DNA from: Sphingomonadaceae bacterium
GTDB taxonomy: Bacteria; Pseudomonadota; Alphaproteobacteria; Sphingomonadales; Sphingomonadaceae
Assembly: GCA_004282995.1 (NCBI GenBank)
Contig: SHLU01000081.1
Coordinates: 1-9,419, forward strand
Length of the DNA: 9,419 bases
Direction of reading: 5' to 3'
Part shown: positions 1-5,868 of the stretch, in pieces
How positions within the stretch are numbered: position 1 is the stretch's first letter
How the letters are laid out: each line of letters begins with the position of its first letter
Made by a program: the position numbers and the translations under genes
The notes under the pieces: generated by a model
Told to the model about the DNA's origin: nothing
Database searches by the model: none
Seen by the model: only the letters and a program-made list of their open reading frames with translations

Positions 1-246
1 GGCCACCCACAACAGTGCTGACCAGCTGTATGCCAAGCTGATCCAGACGTCGGCTACCCCCAGCGCAGTGCCAATCGAGGGCATGACCGATTGCATGGCG
101 GTATTGCCCGCAGCAGTTACCAGCATCACCGCGAACAGCAGCGCCAGCCGGCCACGCGAAATAGCGCGCGGCCGCGCTGTACCAGGCAGGGATGGAGCTG
201 GCTGCGCCGGATGCGGCGTTGCGCGGTCAGGGTCAGCGTCTGCCAT
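1..246 (-). CDS. MFS transporter, N-terminal part only (C-terminus beyond window)
   Basis: Reading leftward from ATG at 246, 82 codons run in frame off the left edge. The protein starts with about 30 polar, Pro/Ala-rich cytoplasmic residues. A first membrane segment follows (about residues 34-54, LALLFAVMLVTAAGNTAMQ), then a loop and the start of a second segment (about 68-82, ending SALLWVA). The helix-1 pattern with AGNTAMQSVMPSIG and the following SLAYSWSALLW resemble 12-14-helix major facilitator drug or metabolite transporters. An in-frame TAG lies 12 nt upstream of the ATG, so this is the first possible ATG start. No strong Shine-Dalgarno site precedes it. The gene is divergent from the methyltransferase, with about 108 bp between the two starts. 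The substrate cannot be told from this fragment. Family assignment is by recognition of the N-terminus only. Confidence 0.75.
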   Translation of the reverse strand, partial: MADADPDRATPHPAQPAPSLPGTARPRAISRGRLALLFAVMLVTAAGNTAMQSVMPSIGTALGVADVWISLAYSWSALLWVA

Positions 247-342
247 GCCGGATCGCTAGTCGCGCACGGGGACGGTTGCAATGGTCTCGCGATGCTGCCA
301 CCTCGATGTGCTAACAGCCTGCAATGCGGCGAGAACGCTGCC

Positions 343-348
343 GGAGAG
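343..348 (+). promoter_or_regulatory. Shine-Dalgarno site deciding the TTG start of the methyltransferase
   Basis: GGAGAG at 343-348 sits 6 nt before TTG at 355-357. No in-frame ATG lies nearby. The next one, at 472, would remove the conserved N-terminal region. The in-frame reading upstream of 343 runs into the antisense of the MFS gene and shows no protein character. Confidence 0.65.
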
Positions 349-354
349 TTTGAA

Positions 355-984
355 TTGAGCAATGAAGGTGCGAAGACGGTCGTGCGCCTGCGCGATCGGA
401 TTGGTGAGAGCGCGTCGCGGTTTCTCGGACAATGGGGTGTTTTCTTCAGGGGCTTCATCGACGAGCCACGGATGGTCGGCTCGATCATCCCGTCCTCGCG
501 TTTCACTATTGCTAGCATGCTGGCACCGGTCGACTGGAGCAGGTGTGACCTGTTTGTCGAATACGGTCCCGGGGTCGGCACATTCTGCCTGCCCGTGCTC
601 GAGAAGATGAAGGGCAACGCGCGTTTGATCGCGATCGATACCAACCCGCTTTATGTCGATTATCTCAATCGCACGATTGCCGACAGCCGCTTCACCGCCG
701 TGCTGGGATCAGCCGAGGATGTCGAGGAGATCGTTCACCTCGCCGGCCACGAACATGCCGACTACATCCTCTCGGGCCTGCCATTCTCGACCTTGCCTGG
801 TGGGGTCGGCGAAGAAATCATGGCCGCCACGCACCGTATCCTGCGACCGGGCGGCGCCTTCATGGCCTATCAGTTTACCGCCGCCGTGCGCGACTTGATG
901 AGGACGCGTTTCAACCGGATCGACAGCGGTTTCGAATTCTGGAACGTGCTGCCGTGCAAGCTGTTCTGGGGCTGGAAAGACTGA
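355..984 (+). CDS. class I SAM-dependent methyltransferase, phospholipid N-methyltransferase-like
   Basis: A 209-residue protein starting at TTG 355. It resembles the short soluble or peripheral bacterial phospholipid N-methyltransferases (PmtA type, COG3963), which methylate phosphatidylethanolamine at the inner membrane face using S-adenosylmethionine. The SAM-binding motif I is VEYGPGVG (68-75). An acidic residue ends strand 2 at D95 (IAIDTNP). The family-like segment SGLPFSTLP is at 140-148, LRPGG at 163-167, then YQFT at 172-175. The C-terminal WNVLPCKLFWGWK (196-208) is typical of this group. An amphipathic N-terminal stretch (about 22-50, with GSIIPSS) could bind membrane. Length matches the family (about 200 residues). 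Whether the substrate is really a phospholipid is inferred; sphingomonad homologues are often annotated only as methyltransferase. It is a single gene, convergent with the membrane-protein gene 30 bp downstream. Confidence 0.72.
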   Translation: MSNEGAKTVVRLRDRIGESASRFLGQWGVFFRGFIDEPRMVGSIIPSSRFTIASMLAPVDWSRCDLFVEYGPGVGTFCLPVLEKMKGNARLIAIDTNPLYVDYLNRTIADSRFTAVLGSAEDVEEIVHLAGHEHADYILSGLPFSTLPGGVGEEIMAATHRILRPGGAFMAYQFTAAVRDLMRTRFNRIDSGFEFWNVLPCKLFWGWKD

Positions 985-1014
985 CGGAACTTGGGCCGGG
1001 CTGGCTGGTCCCGA

Positions 1015-1848
1015 TCAGGCTTGTGCGATCGGCTCCGATACCCCACCGAGCTGGTGGTAGGCTGCGCTCAACACCGCGAGATAGACGCACCAGAAGATCG
1101 ACATCGCCACCGCTGTGCTGATGATGAAACCGAATCCGGCAACGCTCGGTCCCATCAGTCCGAACACGAGCGTCAACAACAATGTCGCGACTAGCCAGAG
1201 CACGGCGAAGGCTACGACCAGCAAGAAATAGAACAGGAACAGGCGCAGCGAATTACGCCGCGTCAGCCGCCAGCTCTGCACCAGCGCTCTGAACGGGTTG
1301 AATTCCATCGCGATTCCCACCACCGGCGCAATCAGCGAAAACTTCACATAGAGATAGATCGTCGCCACCAGTCCCAGCAACGCAACAATCGCACCGAGCC
1401 CGGCCATGCCCGCCAAGCTTGTCGGAATTCCGACCACCACCAGTCGAACAAGCTCTGCCAGAACCATCGCGCCGAGATAGGGCAGGAAGGCTTTGGCCCC
1501 GAATTTGAGGGCCTCACCAACGGTCGGGCGGGACCGGTCGTTGAGAAGACGGTAAAGCGCCAGTTGCCCGATCGATTGCGATATGATCACTATCAGGATC
1601 ATCCACCAGGTTTCTGCCAGAACAGCCTCGATCGCCCTTGTCATTGCCGCAGAATCACCTGCGCCACCGACAAAGGCGGGATCATTGCTCAAATCCGGCA
1701 GGAGATGGAGCAGGGCCGCGAGCGGGAGAAAGAAAAACACTCCCGCGATCACAGAAACCATGCTGGAATTGGCGCGCAGCAAGGCTACGCCATGCTCCCA
1801 GGCCTTGGTCATGTCGAAATTCGTCCGGCGTTCGGGAGCTTTTGTCAT
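1015..1848 (-). CDS. polytopic membrane protein, glycerophosphodiesterase-membrane-domain-like
   Basis: About 277 residues from ATG 1848. Hydrophobic segments lie at about 30-50, 82-100, 121-141, 148-166, 203-230 and 236-262, giving six or so helices. The start FDMTKAWEHGVALLRAN, and the later RALVQSWRLTRRNSLRLF (187-204) between helices, are the pattern I associate with alphaproteobacterial proteins annotated as GPDPase membrane domain (PF10110-like) without a catalytic domain. No active-site residues are visible and the function is unknown. Start choice is uncertain. ATG 1848 has AGAGG only 2 nt upstream, which is unusually close. The next in-frame ATG, at 1812, begins directly at the conserved FDM-type segment and would give 265 residues. 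A start further upstream at 1914 would overlap lipB and looks like noncoding extension. The gene is divergent from lipB, with 45 bp between the starts. Confidence 0.62.
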   Translation of the reverse strand: MTKAPERRTNFDMTKAWEHGVALLRANSSMVSVIAGVFFFLPLAALLHLLPDLSNDPAFVGGAGDSAAMTRAIEAVLAETWWMILIVIISQSIGQLALYRLLNDRSRPTVGEALKFGAKAFLPYLGAMVLAELVRLVVVGIPTSLAGMAGLGAIVALLGLVATIYLYVKFSLIAPVVGIAMEFNPFRALVQSWRLTRRNSLRLFLFYFLLVVAFAVLWLVATLLLTLVFGLMGPSVAGFGFIISTAVAMSIFWCVYLAVLSAAYHQLGGVSEPIAQA

Positions 1849-1893
1849 TACCTCTTGATAAGCGCACTCGCGCACGCCACGCAATGACGGATT

Positions 1894-2565
1894 ATGGCGC
1901 AGCCCCTCGCACAACCCGCATTACAGCCAGAATGGCAGCTGGAAACGTCGCCCGTGCCCTATCGCACGGCGTTGGCGGCAATGGAGCAACGCAACGCTGC
2001 TATCGCGACCGGAACGTCGCGCGAGTTGATATGGTGCCTTGAACACCCGCCAGTCTATACCGCCGGCACAAGCGCAGTCGCGTCCGAGTTGCTGGATCCG
2101 CGATTCGAGGTTGTCGAAGCGGGGCGCGGTGGACGCTATACCTATCACGGTCCCGGCCAACGCATCGGTTACGTGCTTCTCGACCTGAGGAAACGCGGCA
2201 AGGATGTGCGCCGGTTCGTCCATGCGCTCGAGGATTGGGTCGTCGCCACGCTCGCCGGTTTCGGCGTACAGGGCTGGGCGGTCGACGGGCGGGTCGGCAT
2301 TTGGACGCATGATCGTGATGGTCGGGAGGCAAAAATCGGTGCCATCGGGGTGCGAGTTAGGCGCTGGGTCACCATGCACGGGTTTTCGGTCAATCTGGAC
2401 CCGGACCTGGCACATTTCAGCGGCATCGTGCCCTGCGGAATCGACGAATTCGGGGTCACCAGCCTCGCACAGCTTGGAATAGACGTGGTGCCGCAAGAAT
2501 GGGACAAGGCGCTGCAGCGCACCGCGCCTGGTTTCTTCGGCGCTCTTGAAGGAGAAACGGCATGA
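1894..2565 (+). CDS. lipB: lipoyl(octanoyl) transferase LipB
   Basis: A 223-residue octanoyltransferase. It moves the octanoyl group from acyl carrier protein to lipoyl domains of 2-oxoacid dehydrogenases and the glycine cleavage H protein, in the cytoplasm. LipA then inserts sulfur. Family motifs are intact: EHPPVYTAG at 50-58, GRGGRYTYHGPGQRIGY at 77-93, and KIGAIGVRVRRWVTMHG at 147-163 carrying the catalytic lysine (K147). GIVPCGI at 177-183 carries the catalytic cysteine (C181). This is the full family length, plus about 15 loosely conserved residues at the N-terminus. The ATG at 1894 has only a weak upstream purine stretch. No lipA or lplA lies in the window. The stop codon overlaps the next gene's start in ATGA, so a two-gene operon with translational coupling is likely. 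Only 45 bp separate it from the divergent membrane-protein gene. Confidence 0.96.
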   Translation: MAQPLAQPALQPEWQLETSPVPYRTALAAMEQRNAAIATGTSRELIWCLEHPPVYTAGTSAVASELLDPRFEVVEAGRGGRYTYHGPGQRIGYVLLDLRKRGKDVRRFVHALEDWVVATLAGFGVQGWAVDGRVGIWTHDRDGREAKIGAIGVRVRRWVTMHGFSVNLDPDLAHFSGIVPCGIDEFGVTSLAQLGIDVVPQEWDKALQRTAPGFFGALEGETA

Positions 2566-2888
2566 CAGGGCAGATAGCCGCAGCGGCGTTGGGCTTCGCT
2601 ACTTTGATGCTGGCAGGCTGCGACGGTGGTTCGGAAAAAGTTGATCCGACCGAGGAAGGCGCCGGAGCTCAGGGCGAGATTCTCGGCGGCACGATCAGCG
2701 ACGCCATGATCCCCGTCGAGGAACTGCGATCTTCCTCGCCCCCGGCAGGGCAGGGGAGCAATACAGGCTCCCCGCAGGACGATGACGGTGAAGCGCAGTC
2801 ATCGACTTCCGACACGAGCGCGCAAGATGCCGATGCCAGCGCGGCAGACGCCGAAGACGAACAAGCTGCGCCGGACGGCGAAGACTAA
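2562..2888 (+). CDS. small acidic lipoprotein, unknown function
   Basis: A 108-residue protein. Residues 1-19 form a signal peptide (hydrophobic core IAAAALGFATLMLAG) ending in the lipobox LAGC, with lipidated cysteine C20. The residue after it is aspartate (D21). In E. coli, Asp at this position retains lipoproteins in the inner membrane, but the rule may not hold in alphaproteobacteria. The mature part has a short segment ISDAMIPVEELRSSSPP (about 45-61) that looks ordered. A Ser/Asp/Ala/Gln-rich strongly acidic tail follows to the end and is probably disordered. No enzymatic motif is seen. The start ATG (2562) lies inside the lipB stop (ATGA), with AAGGAG 7 nt upstream, so translation is probably coupled to lipB. 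The TAA stop interlocks with the stop of the convergent CitE-like gene. I do not recognise a named family. Confidence 0.82.
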   Translation: MTGQIAAAALGFATLMLAGCDGGSEKVDPTEEGAGAQGEILGGTISDAMIPVEELRSSSPPAGQGSNTGSPQDDDGEAQSSTSDTSAQDADASAADAEDEQAAPDGED

Positions 2889-3730
2889 CCGTCGTCGAGA
2901 AGCCGCTGTGCGTTCTGCAGCGCGGTCCGGTCGATGCTGCGTCCACCCACGGTCACGATCTGCGCGTCGGGGTAGAGCGCGAAGGTCGACACAATAGTGT
3001 TTGCCGCCGCGCGATCCGTGTCATCGGGTGCAAAGACATCTTCGATCACGGGCACCTGCGCGGGATGACGCGCCAGCATGGCATCGAATCCGGTCGCGCG
3101 GGCTCGCCTGACCGCCATTTCGAGCGCATCCTTGCGCTTGACCAGGCCCGAGGCACTCTCGATCGCCAGGAGCCTCCGTGCCTTGGCAGCCAACAGGATG
3201 CGGGCCCGCACATTGCGTGTCACATCATTGTCGTTAGTGGTCATATGAGCTGCTGAAACCAGCGCCTGCAGGTCCCATGACAGCCCAAGGATGCGCGGGT
3301 GCGGATCGTGCGCGAACTCCTCTATTGCAAACGCGCTTTCGGGGGTGTCGCCGACCTGGGGGATGATCCTTACCGAATTGTGCGCGCATCCGCTGGCGGG
3401 TTCCAACTCGTATATTTCGGCGGCCAGCAGTTGCACCTGCTGGGCACCGGTCGCCCGGGGCAGGATAATGCCGTGCGGCTGCTGCGCCATGACCGCGACG
3501 AGGTCTTCCTTCCAGTGCGGACTGCCGATCGGATTGATGCGCACCCAGCGGGAGAAGCCGTGCACCTTGTACGCGGCGAGAAACTCGACCGCGTTCTGCC
3601 GCGCCGCCTTCTTGCAGTCTTCAGCCACCGAGGACAGGTCGAGTACGACTGCCCCGGCATCAATGCCGGGCACCTTTGCCAGTTTTGTTTCGCTGTCAGC
3701 CGGGGCAAGAAGCCAGGATCGTGGGTGCAT
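2885..3730 (-). CDS. divergent HpcH/HpaI aldolase - citrate lyase beta (CitE-like) family protein
   Basis: A 281-residue protein with the CitE-like fold signature throughout: RSWLLAPADSETKLAK (4-19), VVLDLSSVAEDCKKAAR (28-44), VRINPIGS (63-70), GIILPRA (87-93), LGLSW (148-152), GFDAMLARHPAQVPVIEDVFAP (214-235) and IDRTALQNAQRLL (266-278). Relatives cleave or form CoA thioesters (citryl-, malyl-, citramalyl-CoA) with Mg2+. Against the usual pattern, LDLEDSV has become LDLSSV. The glutamate of the ETA/ETP motif is Asp (D128 in VGDTPES). The GAEDL motif is DLQAL (153-157), so the usual metal-binding Asp is Ala. R64 of VRxN is kept. The protein may therefore be catalytically changed or inactive; this is inferred from by-eye alignment. 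The start lies 5 nt after the stop of the flavin reductase gene, with no clear Shine-Dalgarno site, so coupled translation in one operon is likely. Confidence 0.8.
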   Translation of the reverse strand: MHPRSWLLAPADSETKLAKVPGIDAGAVVLDLSSVAEDCKKAARQNAVEFLAAYKVHGFSRWVRINPIGSPHWKEDLVAVMAQQPHGIILPRATGAQQVQLLAAEIYELEPASGCAHNSVRIIPQVGDTPESAFAIEEFAHDPHPRILGLSWDLQALVSAAHMTTNDNDVTRNVRARILLAAKARRLLAIESASGLVKRKDALEMAVRRARATGFDAMLARHPAQVPVIEDVFAPDDTDRAAANTIVSTFALYPDAQIVTVGGRSIDRTALQNAQRLLDDG

Positions 3731-3735
3731 CGCGG

Positions 3736-4845
3736 TCAGGCGACCTTCGCCTTCTCCATCTCGAGTGTCGGGTAGTCGATATAGCCTTCAGGACCCGGCA
3801 AATACCAGCTTTTCGGCACATTCGTATTTGGCGCGAACTCTACTCCGCGAGCGATGCGGACATCGAGATCGGGGTTCGATATATAGGGACGACCGAACGA
3901 GATCGCATCGGCCTTGCCAGTGGCGACATCGGCCTCTGCCTCGGCAGCATCGTAATCGCTATTGAGGACCAGCGCGCCGGAATATCGTTGCCGGATCAGC
4001 GGGCTCTGCTTGGGCACGTCGGTCTGGCCGAAAGTTCCATCGGGCCCAGGTTCACGCAATTCGAGGAATGCGAGGCCATGCTTTTCGATCACCGAGGCGG
4101 CGGCGCCGAACAGGCTTGCTGGATCGGGATCGTCACAGCCTTGCGTTTCGCCATTGGGTGACAGCCTCACGCCGACACGATCCGCACCCCACACGCCCAC
4201 CAGCGCTTCCAGAACTTCGTCGAGGAAACGGCAGCGATTTTCAACCGACTCGCCATAATCATCATCGCGCAGATTGGTGCTCGAACGCAGGAACTGGTCG
4301 ACCAGATAGCCATTGGCGCCGTGCAATTGCACACCGTCGAAGCCCGCCTTGCGGGCGTTCTCGGCTGCATGAGCGTAATCGGCGACCACACGTCCGATCT
4401 CGTCGGTGCCGAGCGCGCGGGCTTGCTGGTGCGGCTGACGTCCGGTTGCCGTGTGGGCATGATCGGGGGCAGTGGTGGCGCTGGCAGAAACGCCCGGTTC
4501 GCCATCGAGGAACGAAGGATGGACCAGCCGACCCATGTGCCACAACTGCAAGACGATCAGCCCGCCCTCTTCATGTACGGCCTCGGTCGTCTGTTTCCAG
4601 CCTTCGGTCTGCTCTTCGCTCCAGATACCGGGCGCGGCAGGCCAACCCAGGCCCTCGCGGCTGATGCCGGTGGCTTCGGAAATGATCAGCCCGGCACCGG
4701 CGCGCTGGCGGTAATAGGTCGCCATCATGTCGTTTGGGATCGATCCCGGCTGGGTCGCGCGACCACGCGTCAGCGGAGCCATGAAGATACGGTTGCGGGC
4801 TTCGAGTGCCCCCATTTTCAACGGCTGGAAAAGGCTATCATGCAT
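3736..4845 (-). CDS. old yellow enzyme family FMN alkene reductase (NemA-like)
   Basis: A 369-residue flavoprotein of the classical OYE type. These enzymes reduce activated C=C bonds (N-ethylmaleimide, enones, nitro compounds) with NAD(P)H through FMN in a TIM barrel. Visible marks: LFQPLKMGALEARNRIFMAP (5-24) with the following LTRGRA; LQLWHMGRLVHP (99-110); and VQLHGANGYLVDQFLR (172-187), which holds the substrate-anchoring His175/Asn178 pair. Also present are YGESVENRCRF (197-207), GVRLSP (225-230) and the phosphate-binding FGRPYISNPDL (317-327). Length and order match N-ethylmaleimide reductases, so it is likely active. Start ATG 4845 has AGAGGA about 7 nt upstream. An ATG 4 nt earlier is in another frame and stops at once. 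It is first gene of an operon with the CitE-like gene and divergent from the EamA permease. The natural substrate is unknown. Confidence 0.94.
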   Translation of the reverse strand: MHDSLFQPLKMGALEARNRIFMAPLTRGRATQPGSIPNDMMATYYRQRAGAGLIISEATGISREGLGWPAAPGIWSEEQTEGWKQTTEAVHEEGGLIVLQLWHMGRLVHPSFLDGEPGVSASATTAPDHAHTATGRQPHQQARALGTDEIGRVVADYAHAAENARKAGFDGVQLHGANGYLVDQFLRSSTNLRDDDYGESVENRCRFLDEVLEALVGVWGADRVGVRLSPNGETQGCDDPDPASLFGAAASVIEKHGLAFLELREPGPDGTFGQTDVPKQSPLIRQRYSGALVLNSDYDAAEAEADVATGKADAISFGRPYISNPDLDVRIARGVEFAPNTNVPKSWYLPGPEGYIDYPTLEMEKAKVA

Positions 4846-4858
4846 ACATCATCCTCTC

Positions 4859-4887
4859 GGCGCATTTTCTTTTAAAACTGTTGCGCC
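4859..4887. promoter_or_regulatory. inverted repeat in divergent promoter region, candidate operator
   Basis: GGCGCA at 4859-4864 is the exact reverse complement of TGCGCC at 4882-4887. A self-complementary TTTTAAAA (4870-4877) lies almost concentric between them. It occupies the 60-bp gap between the starts of the OYE gene (leftward) and the EamA permease gene (rightward), so a bound regulator could affect both. The AT-rich centre stands out from the surrounding GC-rich DNA and may also serve as a -10-like region. No regulator gene is nearby. Six-base arms can arise by chance, so this is tentative. Confidence 0.35.
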
Positions 4888-4905
4888 AGCGGCTAGGACA
4901 CAGAC

Positions 4906-5868
4906 ATGGAGGGCGCAACCGTCGAAAAACTGTCAGGGCGGCAATGGTGGCTGTTGCTGGCGCTGGTGGCGGGCAATGTCGCCTTGGCACTGGGCCCATG
5001 GAGCGTGCGGCTGGCAGACAGTGGTCCCGTAAGCGCGGCATTCTGGCGCCTGGCCTTGGCATTGCCTTTCCTCGCAATGCTGGCGCGCGCCAGCGGGCAG
5101 CGCCTTGGCGGAATACCACGACGGACCATGTACCTAGTGGCGCTTGGATCGCTCGCCTTCGCGCTCGACCTGGCCAGTTGGCATTTCGGGATCGGGCTCA
5201 CCCGGCTCGGCAATGCCACCCTGTTCGGTAATGCCGGGAGCATCGTATTGCTGTTCTGGGGCTTCATCATCGGACGGATGATGCCGCGCGGCAGCGAATG
5301 GCTGGCTATTGCCTTCGCGCTGGGCGGAGCAGCAATACTGATGGGCGAGAGCCTGGAAATCAGCACCACGACATTGGTCGGCGACCTGTTCTGCCTGGCA
5401 GCCGGGCTATCCTATGCCGTCTATTTGCTGACACTTCAGGACGCGCGCAAGGATATCGGTGCCTGGAGCCTGCTGGTCTGGGTCAGCATCTTCGCCTGTC
5501 CCGTCTTGCTGGCGCTGGCGTTGGCGCTGGGCGAACCGGTCATTCCAACAGACTGGACGCCGTTGATCGTGTTGTCGGTGCTTAGCCAGCTGGTCGGGCA
5601 GGGCCTGCTAGTGTTCTCGTTGCGCCACTTTCGGCCACTCATCATTGGCCTGGCTTTGTTGACCCAGCCGGCGATAGCGGCGCTGTATGGTTATGGCGTG
5701 TTTGGCGAGGTCCTGGGAGCGTGGGACATTCTCGGGATGGTCCTGCTTGGCAGCGCGCTCGTGGTGGCGCGGATGCAGCAGGGGCGAGTTGCCGGCATAC
5801 GCAGGGGGCCGGGAATGGTGGCGCCGAGGCACGCGCCGAACCGCGGCAAAGATGATGATGCCGGTTAG
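4906..5868 (+). CDS. EamA-domain DMT superfamily permease
   Basis: A 320-residue inner-membrane permease made of two EamA repeats of about five helices each (about residues 15-150 and 155-290). Helices begin WWLLLALVAGNVALALGPW (14-32). The first repeat contains the familiar AFWRLALALPFL and DLASWHFGIGLTRLGNATLFGNAGSI region (about 45-113). The second contains GDLFCLAAGLSYAVYLLTLQDAR (159-181) and ends in LLTQPAIAALYGYGVFGEVLGAWDILGMVLLGSALVVA (251-288), the classic P-x-x-A-x-L-x-G-x-x-x-x-G-E-x-L end motif. A basic then acidic tail of about 30 residues follows. Transporters of this family export metabolites or amino acids; the substrate here is not evident. The ATG at 4906 has TAGGA 6 nt upstream. 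It is convergent with the DUF2254 gene, and the stop codons interlock. Confidence 0.92.
   Translation: MEGATVEKLSGRQWWLLLALVAGNVALALGPWSVRLADSGPVSAAFWRLALALPFLAMLARASGQRLGGIPRRTMYLVALGSLAFALDLASWHFGIGLTRLGNATLFGNAGSIVLLFWGFIIGRMMPRGSEWLAIAFALGGAAILMGESLEISTTTLVGDLFCLAAGLSYAVYLLTLQDARKDIGAWSLLVWVSIFACPVLLALALALGEPVIPTDWTPLIVLSVLSQLVGQGLLVFSLRHFRPLIIGLALLTQPAIAALYGYGVFGEVLGAWDILGMVLLGSALVVARMQQGRVAGIRRGPGMVAPRHAPNRGKDDDAG

Noticed and set aside
91..354. In-frame extension upstream of the methyltransferase TTG start
   Set aside because: It runs antisense through the MFS gene, is Arg/Cys-rich with no protein-like character, and a good ribosome site precedes the TTG at 355.
993..1011. Possible hairpin terminator after the methyltransferase gene (GGGCCGG paired with CTGGTCC)
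   Set aside because: Two of seven pairs are G-U and no U-tract follows. The structure is not strong enough to call.
2738..2885. Acidic Ser/Asp/Ala-rich lipoprotein tail considered as a frameshifted or non-genuine end
   Set aside because: The frame stays open from a well-placed start and lipobox. The stop abuts the next gene neatly, and such disordered acidic tails are common in small lipoproteins.
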